Assembly: GCA_039930045.1 (NCBI GenBank)
Contig: JBDSQB010000014.1
Span: 62,001 to 126,000, forward strand
Length of the DNA: 64,000 bases
Direction of reading: 5' to 3'
From: Chthoniobacterales bacterium
GTDB lineage: Bacteria; Verrucomicrobiota; Verrucomicrobiia; Chthoniobacterales; DASVRZ01
Below the pieces are notes generated by a model. That model was not told the origin of the DNA and did not search any database. It saw nothing but the letters and a program-made list of their open reading frames with translations. The position numbers and the translations under genes are program-made. Within the stretch, counting starts at the first letter, position 1; every line of letters begins with the position of its first letter. This document shows, piece by piece, positions 50,879-61,324 of the stretch.

Positions 50879-51738
50879 ACTGGTTCACCGAAAATAAAAT
50901 CTTCACCAGTGTGCTGATGGTCATCGTTGTGGCTGCGCTCGCTCTCGGCTATCTGACTTTTGCAGCCAGCGGCAAATACGATGAGGCCGTGCAAAGTTAT
51001 CAAACTGGCATGGCAAAACTCACCCAACTGCGTTCCCTGGCTCCCTACCGGAACACGGAGAACCTGAAAAAGGTTCAGGCCCAAGTCACGGAATACAAAG
51101 GGCAGACGGAGGAATTGCACGCGGAATTGATTCAACGCCAGGGAATGATCGCGCCGATCGATCCCTCGGCTTTCCAAGGTCATCTGCGGGAGCTGGTTTC
51201 CAAAACCATCGAGCATTCCACTCAGCGTGGAGTGGAGTTGCCGCCGAAGTTTTATCTTGGGTTTGAGCGGTATGAAAGTGAGCTGCCGCGGAATGACATT
51301 ACGGGTTTGCTGAACTGGCAGCTCGCGGCCATCGATGCGGTGGTCAATCGCTTGATTGATCTCAAAGTCGCCAAGATCAGCAGCGTCCTGCGACCTGCGC
51401 TGCCGGGCGAACTGGTTGCGGAGCCCTCTTCCAAGGACGTGCCGCTCTTTAAGAAATATCCCTTTGAAGTGGTTTTCGTAGGCTATCCTGGAAACGTGCA
51501 GACGCTTCTGAACGACTTGGACAGCTTTCCTCAATTCACCATTGCCCGTGCCGTCCGCATCGAAAACGAGCAACTGAAAAGTCCATCGCGCACGGCTGCT
51601 GCGCCGGTTTCGACCGGCGATCCGAGCGCCACGCCGGAGCCGCTCGTGGATAAAATCATCATTGGCAAGGAGCGGGTGACGGCCAGCATCATTGTCGATC
51701 TCGTGCAGTTCACCCCCAAACAAATCTCGAAGAAGTAG
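50875..51738 (+). CDS. Amuc_1100-like PilO-type inner-membrane protein
   Basis: 287 residues. A short cytoplasmic start MNWFTENK, one span (about 10-30), a coiled coil (35-90) and a periplasmic alpha/beta domain. Start and end match the Akkermansia protein Amuc_1100 in pattern (there MSNWITDNK and a GKEQVFVQVSLNLVHF end; here GKERVTASIIVDLVQF). Conserved inner phrases include GLLNWQLAAIDAVVNRLIDL and FEVVFVGYPGNVQTLLNDLD. Amuc_1100 is known for TLR2 signalling in the gut, but its structure is PilO/GspM-like, so here it should be a pilus or secretion alignment protein. ATGA overlap with the fusion gene; the next gene follows after 5 bp. Confidence 0.9.
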   Translation: MNWFTENKIFTSVLMVIVVAALALGYLTFAASGKYDEAVQSYQTGMAKLTQLRSLAPYRNTENLKKVQAQVTEYKGQTEELHAELIQRQGMIAPIDPSAFQGHLRELVSKTIEHSTQRGVELPPKFYLGFERYESELPRNDITGLLNWQLAAIDAVVNRLIDLKVAKISSVLRPALPGELVAEPSSKDVPLFKKYPFEVVFVGYPGNVQTLLNDLDSFPQFTIARAVRIENEQLKSPSRTAAAPVSTGDPSATPEPLVDKIIIGKERVTASIIVDLVQFTPKQISKK

Positions 51739-51743
51739 ATCGT

Positions 51744-52685
51744 ATGGATTGGATTAAAACCAAATATGATCGGGCCATTTTGCTCGTTGCGACGGCGCTC
51801 TTGCTTGCCTCGGCGGCATTTGTGTTTTTGAAGACACGCAGTGTGGGAGATACTTTCGCGGCTTATTTTTCCAAGCCTAGTATTAGTAATGCCATCAAGC
51901 CCCTCAATATCGACCCCATCAATGAGGCGCGTGAGACGCTGGCTAATCCGGCGAAATGGAAAAAACAGGATAAAACCATCTTTGTGGCTGTGCCATACGT
52001 GCTCAGAAAATCTGGCGTGTTAGAGATTTTTGGCAATGAGGGGATCGAATATGTTCCTGGAATTCCGAACAAATGGTTTGTGGACAACGGCCTTGATCTG
52101 CTGGTCCCTGGTATCGAGGACCAAGATCCAGATGGCGACCGGTTCAGCAACCGGGAAGAATATGCGGGCGGCGTTAATAGCACCAATCCCAACGACCCCA
52201 ACTCACACCCGCCTTTCACCAACAAGTTAAAGCTCGCGAGATATATTCAGATTCCGTTCCGCTTGATTTTCAAAGTCCGCGATGGAGAGATCATGCAAAT
52301 CAACACGGTTGACCTGAAGCAGCCGTCCCAGTTCCTCAAAGTGGGAGATCGCATCGGCGGCACCAAGTTTGAAATCACCAAGCTGGAGAAAAAGGAAGGC
52401 GTGGATTCTTTGGGCACCAAGACGGATGTTTCCGAGGCCACCGTTCGCAATGTTGAAACCAAGGCCGAAATCATCCTCGTGCTCGGCGTCATCGCCAATT
52501 CGCCTGACACTTACGCGCTCTTCAAATACCTTTACGACGACTCGGAGTTTAAGGTGAAACGCGATGGCGAGTTTCATTTAAAGCCCGATGACAAAACAAC
52601 TTACAAACTCGTTGACATCAATAACAACGAGGCAGTAATCACTATCCCGGCCACGGGGGAAAAAATAACTGTTCCCAAACTCTAA
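51744..52685 (+). CDS. Amuc_1099-like (PilP-position) protein with Ca-binding-type repeat
   Basis: 313 residues. One N-terminal span (about 9-30, RAILLVATALLLASAAFVFL) anchors a periplasmic protein. Residues about 125-150 carry EDQDPDGDRFSNREEYAGG and NSTNPNDPNSHP, the DxDxDG pattern of thrombospondin type-3/dockerin-like calcium loops. The C-terminal half has two similar beta modules (FKVRDGEIMQINTVDL... and VKRDGEFHLKPDDKTTYKLV), like the beta-sandwich of PilP/GspC. Its place between PilO-like and secretin genes matches PilP, which links the inner-membrane complex to the secretin (inference). Confidence 0.8.
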   Translation: MDWIKTKYDRAILLVATALLLASAAFVFLKTRSVGDTFAAYFSKPSISNAIKPLNIDPINEARETLANPAKWKKQDKTIFVAVPYVLRKSGVLEIFGNEGIEYVPGIPNKWFVDNGLDLLVPGIEDQDPDGDRFSNREEYAGGVNSTNPNDPNSHPPFTNKLKLARYIQIPFRLIFKVRDGEIMQINTVDLKQPSQFLKVGDRIGGTKFEITKLEKKEGVDSLGTKTDVSEATVRNVETKAEIILVLGVIANSPDTYALFKYLYDDSEFKVKRDGEFHLKPDDKTTYKLVDINNNEAVITIPATGEKITVPKL

Positions 52686-52743
52686 TTTCGCTCTTACGAC
52701 TCACCCCAGACAACTTACCCAGCTTCTCTTGACGCCCTAGACT

Positions 52744-55362
52744 ATGATCCACAAAAATACTGTTCCCGCCCTCCTGATTGCCGCTTGTGCCGCCGCGATC
52801 AGTTCCCTCCCGTCTCCAGCTCATGCTGGCAACAATTACGATGGAGGAGGCCAGGTCTCTGGCGTAGCAGAACGCGAAATCGCCCGCCGACAGGACCGTG
52901 CCACCCAAGCCGATGCCGCCATTCAGGCTGGCGATGAGCTGATGGAGAACGATCAATACGATCAGGCTGCCGCCCAATATAAACTAGCAGTCGATCTGCT
53001 GCCGGACTCGCTTGCAACTGGTTCTGCCCGCTCCAAGGCGCTGGCCAAGTTCAGCCGTGCCAGCATCAAGCTCGCCGAGCAGCGCATCAACGAAGGCCGC
53101 TTCGCCGACGCTCAAGCTGTGATCGCTCGCGTGGTGGAATACGATCCCGAAAATGACAGCGCGAAGACGATGCTGAAGCATTTGGGCGAGCCTGATTATT
53201 ACAACAAGACTGTCGGTCCCAAGTTTGTGGCCAATGTCGAGCAAGTCAAAAAGCTGCTCGGTGAGGCGGAAGGTTATTACGACAGTGGCCGCTACGACAT
53301 GTCCGTCAAACGTTGCGAGCAAGTCCTGAATATCGACCCCTACAATGTGGCCGCCCGTCGCATGGAGGAGAAGATCACCAAGGCCAAAACCCAATATTCT
53401 CACGCCGCTTATGATCAGGCCCGCGGCCAGGCGATCTGGGAGGTGGATTCTAAATGGGAGCGCCCGATTACCAAATATGGTTTGGGCTCAGCCGTGATTG
53501 TGCAAAGCCCGTCTGACGACCTACGAGGCACGGCTTCCATCACTGCCAAGCTGAATAAGATCATCATCCCAAGAATTGAATTTAAGGATGCCACCATTCG
53601 TGAGGCCATCGATTATCTGAAGGCGAAGAGCCGTGATATCGATGACGATCCCAATCCAGAAAAACGTGGTGTAAACATCGTTCTGAAGCTGGAATCATCT
53701 TACCGCACCCCATCATCCCCCGCAGCGGCAGCTGCCGCTCCGGTGATTCCCGGCTTGGAAACACCTGCCGCTTCTGTGGATGCGACCGCAGCTGCTCCGT
53801 CGGCTGAGCCGGGTTCCACTCCAATCACACTTTCATTGACGAATGTGCCTTTGATTGAGGCCCTCAGATACATCACCAGCCTGGCCAATCTGAAGTTTAA
53901 GATTGAACCCTATGCCGTTTCCGTCGTGCCGCTGTCGCAGCCCACGGAAGATCTGATCACGAAGCAATATCAGGTCTCGCCTGGTTTCATTAGCGGAGCT
54001 GCTGCTGCCTCTGGCGAGGCCGCCGCTGCTCCTGCGGCTGGCACTGCGGATGCGGCTGGCACTGGCAATGCCATCGCCAAGAAGCAAGGTGCTAGGGAAT
54101 ACCTCGAAGGTCAGGGAGTGCCATTTCCTCCGGGTGCCAGTGCCACCTATCAGGCAGGCAGCAGCCGTTTGATTGTTAAAAATACTCAGGAAGCGTTGGA
54201 CTTGATCGATACCTTGGTTTCCATCGATAGCGAAAATGCGCCTAAGCAAGTGGAGATCGAATCGAAGTTCGTGGAAATTACCCAGAACAACAGCAAGGAA
54301 CTCAGCTTTGACTGGTTGCTGGGTCAGTTTGATTTAAGCAGCAGCAACGGAATCGTTGGTTCTGGTGGTACTCAGGGCACGGCTCCATCGCTTGACAACG
54401 GCGATTACCCCTTTGTCAGAAATGGAAGCCCTGTAGGCACCAATCCTATTACGGGTGGCAATCGCAGTGGCGGAACGGCTATTAGCGCGAACGCCATCGA
54501 TGCGCTGCTCTTCGGATTATCGGGTAACTCTTTAAGGGCGCCAGCCGCGTTTGGTATTGCCGGCATCTTCACCGATCCTCAATTTCAGCTAGTCATCCGT
54601 GCCTTGGACCAGAAAAAAGGCGTGGATTTGCTTTCTTCTCCTCGTGTTACCACCAAGAGCGGCATGAGGGCTGTCATCGAAATCATTCGCGAATTCCGTT
54701 ATCCAACAGAATTTGATCCGCCACAGATTCCGCAGACTGTTGGCAGCACGACGGTGACTGGAACCGGCGTTGGTACCGGCGGGGGCTCATCAGGCGGCGG
54801 AGCTTTTCCGGTTACTCCCACTACACCAACCTCCTTTGAGACTCGCAACACGGGTGTCACATTGGAAGTGGAGCCCCAGGTGGGTCCCGATGGACAGACC
54901 ATCGATCTCACGCTGGCTCCTTCAGTGACTGAATTTGAGGGCTTCATCAACTATGGCAGCCCCATTCAGACCACCAGTACCAACCTTCTGGGAGTCACAA
55001 CGACTAACGTTTTGACGGCGAACGTCATCAATCAACCGATCTTCAGCACCCGCAAAGTCACTACCCAAGTCAGCATCTGGGACGGCCAGACGGTGGTCGT
55101 AGGCGGGCTGATTCGTGAAGACGTGCAAAAGGTGGAGGATAAAACCCCACTCTTGGGCGACATCCCGATTCTGGGACGTTTGTTCCGCTCCAACGTGGAT
55201 CAGCATATAAAACGCAACTTGGTGGTCTTCGTGACCGCCCGTTTGATGAACCCCGCCGGCCAGCCGATTCTGAATGCGGAATTGGAGGAAGAAACGGTCG
55301 AGCCATTGCCTCTGACCGAATTGAATCCGCCCGCGCAGCCGCTGCCAAACTACGCGAAGTAA
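52744..55362 (+). CDS. Secretin (PilQ/GspD-type, Amuc_1098-like) with N-terminal TPR region
   Basis: 872 residues. Signal peptide about 1-28 (TVPALLIAACAAAISSLPSP). Residues 55-215 are helical TPR-like repeats (QAGDELMENDQYDQAAAQYK, YDSGRYDMSVKRCEQVLNID). Secretin N-domains follow (about 270-400) with IIPRIEFKDATIREAIDYLK, interrupted by Ala-rich linkers. The secretin channel domain (about 495-835) starts KQVEIESKFVEITQNN and has the conserved TPLLGDIPILGRLFR (802-816), plus a Gly/Thr-rich insert. It forms the outer-membrane ring of a type IV pilus or type II secretion-like machine. No ATPase, prepilin or prepilin peptidase gene is in the window. Confidence 0.93.
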   Translation: MIHKNTVPALLIAACAAAISSLPSPAHAGNNYDGGGQVSGVAEREIARRQDRATQADAAIQAGDELMENDQYDQAAAQYKLAVDLLPDSLATGSARSKALAKFSRASIKLAEQRINEGRFADAQAVIARVVEYDPENDSAKTMLKHLGEPDYYNKTVGPKFVANVEQVKKLLGEAEGYYDSGRYDMSVKRCEQVLNIDPYNVAARRMEEKITKAKTQYSHAAYDQARGQAIWEVDSKWERPITKYGLGSAVIVQSPSDDLRGTASITAKLNKIIIPRIEFKDATIREAIDYLKAKSRDIDDDPNPEKRGVNIVLKLESSYRTPSSPAAAAAAPVIPGLETPAASVDATAAAPSAEPGSTPITLSLTNVPLIEALRYITSLANLKFKIEPYAVSVVPLSQPTEDLITKQYQVSPGFISGAAAASGEAAAAPAAGTADAAGTGNAIAKKQGAREYLEGQGVPFPPGASATYQAGSSRLIVKNTQEALDLIDTLVSIDSENAPKQVEIESKFVEITQNNSKELSFDWLLGQFDLSSSNGIVGSGGTQGTAPSLDNGDYPFVRNGSPVGTNPITGGNRSGGTAISANAIDALLFGLSGNSLRAPAAFGIAGIFTDPQFQLVIRALDQKKGVDLLSSPRVTTKSGMRAVIEIIREFRYPTEFDPPQIPQTVGSTTVTGTGVGTGGGSSGGGAFPVTPTTPTSFETRNTGVTLEVEPQVGPDGQTIDLTLAPSVTEFEGFINYGSPIQTTSTNLLGVTTTNVLTANVINQPIFSTRKVTTQVSIWDGQTVVVGGLIREDVQKVEDKTPLLGDIPILGRLFRSNVDQHIKRNLVVFVTARLMNPAGQPILNAELEEETVEPLPLTELNPPAQPLPNYAK

Positions 55363-55370
55363 GTTTACAA

Positions 55371-55991
55371 ATGCCCGTCATAGGGATTACAGGTGGGATT
55401 GCCTCTGGTAAGAGCACTGTAACTCGACTGCTAGCGGAAAATCTGAGAAACGGCCAAGCCGAAAAGGTCCAATCCTTTTCGGCAGATGAATATGGGCATG
55501 AACTATTGGAGAACGATCCAGTGGTTCGGAGCCAGATTCACGAGCAATTTGGAAATGACGTGATCGGAGTTGACAGAGCGTTAGATCGCGCCCGATTGCG
55601 GCAATTAGTCTTTGCCAACGCAGATCGGCGGAAAGCGTTGGAAGCCATCCTTCACCCGAAAATTCACCAAAGTTGGAGGGACACCGCCGAACATTTTCAC
55701 TTAAAAGGGCACTATTTTGTTGCAGAAATTCCCCTTCTATACGAAACAGACAGTTCTCCTTACTTTGACTGCATTGTCGTAGTCGAAGCGGACGTTCAGG
55801 TTCAACTTGAACGTCTCTCGTCCAAGCGGGGCTGGTCCTTGGAAACGGCGCGTCGAGTAATCGAAGCGCAAATGCCTGCCGAGGAAAAAACCCGGCGCGC
55901 GAATATCCTGATTTTGAATCATTACACCGAAAAGCTGCTGCACTGCCAGATCGAACTGGCGGCCCAAGCTTTGTTAACGCGATATGCTTGA
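55371..55991 (+). CDS. coaE: Dephospho-CoA kinase
   Basis: 206 residues, the usual CoaE length. It phosphorylates dephospho-CoA, the last step of CoA synthesis. Walker A is GITGGIASGKSTVTRLL at the N-terminus. Other marks are FSADEYGHELLENDPVVRSQ (the D of the substrate site), ALEAILHPKIHQSWRDT, FVAEIPLLYETDSSPYFDCI and RLSSKRGWSLETARRVIEAQ, with the end TRRANILILNHYTEKLL. It starts 8 bp after the secretin stop and overlaps rho by 8 bp, so it may be expressed from the same transcript. Confidence 0.95.
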   Translation: MPVIGITGGIASGKSTVTRLLAENLRNGQAEKVQSFSADEYGHELLENDPVVRSQIHEQFGNDVIGVDRALDRARLRQLVFANADRRKALEAILHPKIHQSWRDTAEHFHLKGHYFVAEIPLLYETDSSPYFDCIVVVEADVQVQLERLSSKRGWSLETARRVIEAQMPAEEKTRRANILILNHYTEKLLHCQIELAAQALLTRYA

Positions 55992-57381
55992 AGAAAACAT
56001 CCCGCCTTCCCCGGAAGGATCGGAGTCCCATTTGCCTTCTGGGAGTGCGGAAAATATCCCGCCCCAGCCGCCTGCCGAGGAACCGCAGCGGCTCATTCTG
56101 AAGCTCGGCGACCGAGTCATCGAAGATAAGATCGCCATGGCCGACCTCCATGCGGCCACACTTCATCAATTGATCGAACTCGGACGCGCGGCACGCATTC
56201 GTTTCACCCAGGAACGTTCCCGGCATCACATCACGCTCGACATCGTGCGTTACCTCCTCGGCCACGGCATCCCCATTCGGGTCGAAGGCATGCTCGATCT
56301 CACCAACGACGCCTACGGATTGCTGCGCTGGGCGCGCTACAGTTTCCAGCCCTGCCCGGAGGACATTTACGTTTCCCTCCAACTCATCAAGCGCCACAGC
56401 CTGCGCGCTGGAAACAAGATTTCGGGCTGGATTCGGCCCTCACGCGACAAGGAAAAATATGTCGCCTTGGAAATCATCGACGCCATCGAAGACATCCCAG
56501 CGGACGACTGGAAGGAGACCAAGTTCTTCGACAACCTGACCCCGCTTTTCCCGGATAAACGCATCATCCTCGAAAATGAAACGACGAAATCCGTCACCGC
56601 GCGGGTTATTGACTTGATTTCGCCGCTTGGTCGCGGTCAGCGCGCACTCATTGTTGCTCCGCCGCGCGCAGGCAAAACGATCATGCTCAAGGAAATCGCC
56701 AAGGCGATTCGCGTGACCGCACCGGAGATACACCTCATCCTTTTGCTCGTCGACGAACGCCCCGAGGAAGTCACCGATTTCCAGCAAACCGTCGATGCGG
56801 AAATTTACAGTTCCACCTTCGATGAAAACGCCCAGCGCCACACGCAGGTTGCCGATTTGGTGATCGAACGCGCCAAACGCCTGGTCGAACTCGGCCAGCA
56901 CGTTGTCATCATGCTCGACAGCATTACCCGGCTCGCTCGCGGCTACAATAACCTGCAACCCGGCAAGGGACGCACCATGTCGGGCGGCATCGACGCCGCC
57001 GCGCTCATGAAACCGCGCCGCTTTTTTGGCGCGGCCCGCAATGTGGAAGAAGGCGGCAGCCTCACCATCGTCGCCACGGCTCTGGTCGAGACCGGCAGCC
57101 GGATGGATGACGCCATTTTTGAGGAATTCAAAGGCACGGGAAACATGGAACTCCACTTGGACCGCGCGTTAGTCGAGAAACGTGTTTATCCCGCGATTCA
57201 CGTCTTGAAATCTGGCACCCGGCGCGACGAATTGCTTTATCATCCTGAGGAATTTATGCGTATCGGCACCATTCGTAAGCAACTCGCCTCCATTCCGCCG
57301 ATCGAGGCCATGGAAGTGCTCATCGCCAACGTCAAGGCAACGAAGACGAACGCGGAACTTTTACTGCGGAGTTTCCGGTGA
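55984..57381 (+). CDS. rho: Transcription termination factor Rho
   Basis: 465 residues with a Pro/Glu-rich N-terminal extension (about 1-33). The N-terminal RNA-binding region follows (to about 175), then the hexameric ATPase. Walker A is APPRAGKT (225-232). Further motifs are [57 protein letters not shown], the Q-loop [11 protein letters not shown] and [20 protein letters not shown] with the [15 protein letters not shown] region. The RNP part reads [17 protein letters not shown], a divergent form of the usual primary RNA site. The gene overlaps coaE by 8 bp and rnd by 4 bp (GTGA). Confidence 0.97.
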   Translation: MLEENIPPSPEGSESHLPSGSAENIPPQPPAEEPQRLILKLGDRVIEDKIAMADLHAATLHQLIELGRAARIRFTQERSRHHITLDIVRYLLGHGIPIRVEGMLDLTNDAYGLLRWARYSFQPCPEDIYVSLQLIKRHSLRAGNKISGWIRPSRDKEKYVALEIIDAIEDIPADDWKETKFFDNLTPLFPDKRIILENETTKSVTARVIDLISPLGRGQRALIVAPPRAGKTIMLKEIAKAIRVTAPEIHLILLLVDERPEEVTDFQQTVDAEIYSSTFDENAQRHTQVADLVIERAKRLVELGQHVVIMLDSITRLARGYNNLQPGKGRTMSGGIDAAALMKPRRFFGAARNVEEGGSLTIVATALVETGSRMDDAIFEEFKGTGNMELHLDRALVEKRVYPAIHVLKSGTRRDELLYHPEEFMRIGTIRKQLASIPPIEAMEVLIANVKATKTNAELLLRSFR

Positions 57382-58496
57382 GCGATAATGATCTGACTCG
57401 CAGCGACTTGCATACTTTGCCGGTCGTTATTGAAACGGATTCCGTCCTCGCGGAATTCTCCGCCGAACTGGCCAAGGCCGATCTCATCGCCATCGATACC
57501 GAGGCGGACAGCCTGCATTGTTTCCGCGAAAAACTTTGCCTCATCCAGATTAGCATTCCGGGTTACGATGAAATCATCGACCCGCTGGCTCCCATTTCGA
57601 TGGAACCGCTGGCCGCCGCATTGCGCGACAAGGAAATGATTGTGCAAGGCGCCGACTTCGACCTGCGCATGTTGCGTCGGGCAAACATCACCGTCGCGGG
57701 CGTTTTCGACACCTTAATTGCCTCCAAATTGATTGGCGAAACCGATGTCGGTTACGGTGCCTTGGTAAAAAACTTCCTCGGCATCGAACTCGCCAAGGGT
57801 TCCCAGAAAGCCAACTGGGCCCAGCGCCCGCTGCCACCGATCATGCTGGATTATGCGCGCAACGACACGCGTTACCTGTTGCCGCTGAGAGATTTGCTAC
57901 TCACTCGACTGCGGGAACTGGGGCGCGAGGATTGGTTTCGTCAAAGCTGCCGTCAAGCCTGGCAACAGGCTTCAGTGGACCGCGAGCGCAATCCCGATGA
58001 GCAGTGGCGCATCTCCGGCAGTGGCGCTTTGCGCGGACGCGCGGCGGCGGTTTTGCGGGCGCTCTGGTATTGGCGCGACAAGGAAGCCGAGGCGCGCGAC
58101 AAGCCGACTTTCCATATTTTGCAAAACAGCAAAATGATCGAAACCGCAGTCGCCATCGACGCGGGACGAACGATTTACCTCTCGGAATTGCGCGGTTCGC
58201 GAGGGCAGCGCTTCGATGCCGCCGTGCGGGAGGCTCTGGATTTGCCAGAGTCCGAGTGGCCGCAGCGCATCGTCGCTCAGCGCCATCGCTGGACCGAAGC
58301 GCAGGAGAAGGAATTTGACCGGCTCAAGGAGATTCGCGACAAAGTCGCTGCCGAATTACGGCTCGATCCGTCGCTGCTCGGGTCGCGAGTCGCCCTCGAA
58401 ACCATCGCCCGCTCACCCGAATCTGCCGCCCAGACTCTGCTCCCGTGGCAGCTCGAACTTTTGGGGATCAACGCCCCTGCAACTCCCACACCATGA
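57378..58496 (+). CDS. rnd: Ribonuclease D
   Basis: 372 residues starting at GTG 57378, which overlaps the rho stop. It is a 3'-5' exoribonuclease that trims tRNA and other RNA 3' ends. DEDDy motifs are [16 protein letters not shown] (Asp, Glu), [15 protein letters not shown] (Asp) and [20 protein letters not shown] (Tyr and Asp). Two HRDC-type helical domains follow: [20 protein letters not shown] and a C-terminal one with [20 protein letters not shown]. The next gene starts inside its stop (ATGA at 58493), so rho, rnd and the DAHP synthase are translationally coupled. Confidence 0.95.
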   Translation: MSDNDLTRSDLHTLPVVIETDSVLAEFSAELAKADLIAIDTEADSLHCFREKLCLIQISIPGYDEIIDPLAPISMEPLAAALRDKEMIVQGADFDLRMLRRANITVAGVFDTLIASKLIGETDVGYGALVKNFLGIELAKGSQKANWAQRPLPPIMLDYARNDTRYLLPLRDLLLTRLRELGREDWFRQSCRQAWQQASVDRERNPDEQWRISGSGALRGRAAAVLRALWYWRDKEAEARDKPTFHILQNSKMIETAVAIDAGRTIYLSELRGSRGQRFDAAVREALDLPESEWPQRIVAQRHRWTEAQEKEFDRLKEIRDKVAAELRLDPSLLGSRVALETIARSPESAAQTLLPWQLELLGINAPATPTP

Positions 58497-59509
58497 TCAT
58501 TGTCACCAAACCCGGCGCCACGAACGCCGAGATCGAACACATCGTCGAACGCATTCACGATTGGGGCCTGAAAACCGAGGTCAGCCATGGAGCTCAGCGC
58601 GTGGTCATCGGTGTTATCGGCGCGGAAGACATCATCCGCGAGAAACCGATTGCCGCGATTCCCGGAGTGGAATCCGTCACGCCCGTGCTCAAGCCCTACA
58701 AGCTGGTCGCCCGTGAATTCCGTGGAACTCCGTCGAAAATTTCCATCGGCAAAGTTGTCATCGGCGGCCCGGAGATCGTCATCATGTCGGGTCCCTGCTC
58801 GGTCGAAAGCAAAAGCCAGATCACCGAAATCGCCCAGATCGTGAAGAATGCCGGAGCCACGGTTCTGCGCGGCGGTGCTTTCAAACCACGAACTTCGCCT
58901 TACAGTTTCCAAGGGCTCGGAATCGAGGGATTGAAGCTCCTCGCCGAAGCGCGCGAGTCGTCCGGTTTGCCTGTGATCACCGAAATCATGGACACGAAGG
59001 ACCTCGAAGCGGTGGAGCAATATGCCGATTGTTTACAGGTCGGCGCGCGCAACATGCAGAACTTTTCCCTGCTCAAGGAAGTCGGTCGCAGCAAACTGCC
59101 CGTTATGCTGAAGCGCGGCATGAGCGCCACCATCAAGGACCTCCTCATGTCCGCCGAATACATCCTCAGCGAGGGAAATTTTAACGTCATCCTTTGCGAA
59201 CGCGGCATCCGCACCTTTGAGACCATGACGCGAAACACATTGGACTTAAATGCTGTTCCGGTGCTCAAAGCCGAGACGCATCTGCCGGTCGTTGTCGATC
59301 CGACGCACGGCGTGGGCGTTCGCGAATACGTCCCGGCGATGGCTCTCGCTGCCGTGGCTGCAGGCGCGGATGGCCTCATGCTCGAAGTTCACAACGACCC
59401 GGAACACGCCAAAAGCGACGGCGAGCAAGCCCTCCTCGGTCACGAATTTGCCGAACTCGTCATGCAGATCCGCAAAGTCGCAGAGGCGGTTGGCCGCAGC
59501 GTTGCTTAG
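58493..59509 (+). CDS. aroF: 3-deoxy-7-phosphoheptulonate synthase (type I-beta with N-terminal ferredoxin-like domain)
   Basis: 338 residues from the ATG at 58493. It condenses phosphoenolpyruvate and erythrose 4-phosphate, the first step of the shikimate pathway. The N-terminal ferredoxin-like domain (1-75, [20 protein letters not shown]) is like that of Thermotoga DAHP synthase, where it mediates feedback inhibition by aromatic amino acids. The TIM barrel (about 95-338) has [74 protein letters not shown] and [15 protein letters not shown]. aroD lies elsewhere in this window, so the pathway is not one operon. Confidence 0.96.
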   Translation: MIIVTKPGATNAEIEHIVERIHDWGLKTEVSHGAQRVVIGVIGAEDIIREKPIAAIPGVESVTPVLKPYKLVAREFRGTPSKISIGKVVIGGPEIVIMSGPCSVESKSQITEIAQIVKNAGATVLRGGAFKPRTSPYSFQGLGIEGLKLLAEARESSGLPVITEIMDTKDLEAVEQYADCLQVGARNMQNFSLLKEVGRSKLPVMLKRGMSATIKDLLMSAEYILSEGNFNVILCERGIRTFETMTRNTLDLNAVPVLKAETHLPVVVDPTHGVGVREYVPAMALAAVAAGADGLMLEVHNDPEHAKSDGEQALLGHEFAELVMQIRKVAEAVGRSVA

Positions 59510-60183
59510 CCGTTCCACCAGCCAGAGAGCCGTGCGCCGGGCTTCGTGGGAACGGACAGTCCAGTTTGATCGTAATGCGACGTGTCGTTAAACAACATCA
59601 GACGCGCCCGCGTCGGGTCCTTGAAATCGATCACGTTCAACGCAGCGGGACTTTGATCCAAATTGTCGCGATAACGCCGCGGGTCGAAGCCCAAAAGTGA
59701 GCTGAGTAAAAGTCGGATCGTTGCTTTGTGCGACACGACGAGGACATTTTCTCCCGGATGCGAGCGGACGATTTCGATCAACTCCGGCAGGGCGCGCGCG
59801 GTCACTTGCAATCCGCTTTCGCCGCCAATCGGGGCGAACGTGTAAGGATCGCGGTCCCAGTTTTCCAGCTCCTCGGGAAATTTTGCGGCGACTTGCATTC
59901 GAGTCTGCTGCTCCCAGCGTCCATGGGAAATTTCCTTCAACGCCTCGCGCGCATTCACCGACAACCCGTGCGATTCCACGACGATGGACGCCGTCTCCAT
60001 CGTGCGGCCCATGGGCGACGCGTAAACGGCGGCGAGCTTGTCATCCGCCAGCCGCCGCGCCAGACCGCGCGCCTGCTCTCGGCCCTCGTCGGAAAGCGGC
60101 ACATCGGTTGCGCCTGCGAAACGATCTTCCGCTGTGAGAACGGTCGCTCCGTGGCGAACCAGAAAAATGCGAGTGCATGACAT
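59506..60183 (-). CDS. Histidine phosphatase family protein (phosphoglycerate mutase-like)
   Basis: 225 residues from the ATG at 60183 ([12 protein letters not shown]); 60198 is an alternative start. The phosphohistidine is the His of [16 protein letters not shown]; other active-site residues are in [31 protein letters not shown] (Glu) and [19 protein letters not shown] (second His). The family covers cofactor-dependent phosphoglycerate mutases, alpha-ribazole phosphatase and broad phosphatases; the sequence does not settle which. A 4-bp stop overlap with the DAHP synthase gene makes them convergent. recA is divergent upstream. Confidence 0.87.
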   Translation of the reverse strand: MSCTRIFLVRHGATVLTAEDRFAGATDVPLSDEGREQARGLARRLADDKLAAVYASPMGRTMETASIVVESHGLSVNAREALKEISHGRWEQQTRMQVAAKFPEELENWDRDPYTFAPIGGESGLQVTARALPELIEIVRSHPGENVLVVSHKATIRLLLSSLLGFDPRRYRDNLDQSPAALNVIDFKDPTRARLMLFNDTSHYDQTGLSVPTKPGARLSGWWNG

Positions 60184-60285
60184 GCCGAATCTTTTCACAG
60201 CCGCCGACTTTTTCGCAATAATCTTTAGCGGAAAAGAGGCGGGCCTGATACGGTCCTAACTCCAACCAAAACCGCATCTATTTCC

Positions 60286-61314
60286 ATGGCCAAATCCGAC
60301 GAATCTCCGACTGACAAAGCAACCATTGCCCGCAACAAAAACCTCGATCTCGCCATTCAGCAGATCGCCAAAGATTACGGTGAAGGCGCCATCATCCGCC
60401 TCGGCGACAAAGCCATCACCGACATCGAAGTCATTCCCACGGGCAACATCCTCATCGACCGCGCGCTCGGCACTGGCGGCTTTCCGAAGGGACGCATCGT
60501 GGAGGTTTATGGCCCCGAATCCTCAGGAAAAACCACGCTGACTTTGACTGTCATCGCGCAGGCCCAGAAACGCGGCGGACTCGCCGGGTTCATCGACGTC
60601 GAGCACGCGCTCGACGCGCAATACGCTCGTAAGCTGGGCGTGAATCTTGACGAATTGCTCGTTTCCCAGCCCAGCTCGGGCGAGGAAGCCCTGCGGATTT
60701 GCGAGACGCTCGTTCGCTCAAACGCGCTAGACGTCATCGTACTCGACTCCGTTGCCGCGCTCGTCACCAAGCAGGAGCTCGAGGGCGAGATCGGCGATTC
60801 CACCGTCGGCGCCCAGGCCCGTCTGATGAGCGCCGCGTTGCGCAAACTCACCGCTCTGATTTCCAAGGCCAACACGGTCGTCATTTTCACCAACCAGATC
60901 CGCGAAAAAATCGGCGTCATGTTTGGCAATCCCGAGACCACGCCCGGCGGCAAGGCGCTCAAATTTTACGCCAGCGTCCGCGTGGACATTCGCCGCATCG
61001 GCGCGATCAAATCGAGCGACGGCACCGTCACCGGCAACCGCACCAAGGTGAAAATCGTCAAAAACAAAGTCGCGCCGCCCTTCACCGAGGCTGAATTCGA
61101 CATCATGTATAACGAAGGCATCTCCGGCACCGGCTCGCTCCTCGACCTCGCCTTGGAGAAAGGCATCGTCGAAAAACGCGGCAGTTGGATGAGCTACAGA
61201 GGCAACCAACTCGCCCAAGGCCGCGACGCTGCGAAAGAGATTTTGAAGCACGACCAGGCGCTCTACGACGAGATCGAGACACTGGTCAAAGCCAAGCTCG
61301 AAGAGGAAAAATAG
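60286..61314 (+). CDS. recA: Recombinase RecA
   Basis: 342 residues, the normal bacterial length. Walker A is GPESSGKTT (76-84). Diagnostic segments are [58 protein letters not shown] with [19 protein letters not shown], then [20 protein letters not shown] and [20 protein letters not shown]. It polymerises on single-stranded DNA for strand exchange and SOS induction. No LexA-type box is recognisable in the 100 bp upstream. The leader contains TCCTAACTCCAACC, similar to the rpsB/tsf/efp motif. The porin gene starts 10 bp after the stop. Confidence 0.99.
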   Translation: MAKSDESPTDKATIARNKNLDLAIQQIAKDYGEGAIIRLGDKAITDIEVIPTGNILIDRALGTGGFPKGRIVEVYGPESSGKTTLTLTVIAQAQKRGGLAGFIDVEHALDAQYARKLGVNLDELLVSQPSSGEEALRICETLVRSNALDVIVLDSVAALVTKQELEGEIGDSTVGAQARLMSAALRKLTALISKANTVVIFTNQIREKIGVMFGNPETTPGGKALKFYASVRVDIRRIGAIKSSDGTVTGNRTKVKIVKNKVAPPFTEAEFDIMYNEGISGTGSLLDLALEKGIVEKRGSWMSYRGNQLAQGRDAAKEILKHDQALYDEIETLVKAKLEEEK

Positions 61315-61324
61315 CCGCCACACC

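Noticed and set aside
60199-60285. SOS/LexA operator before recA
   Set aside because: Searched for CTGT-N8-ACAG and GAAC-N4-GTTC types and saw none; other LexA classes cannot be excluded by eye.
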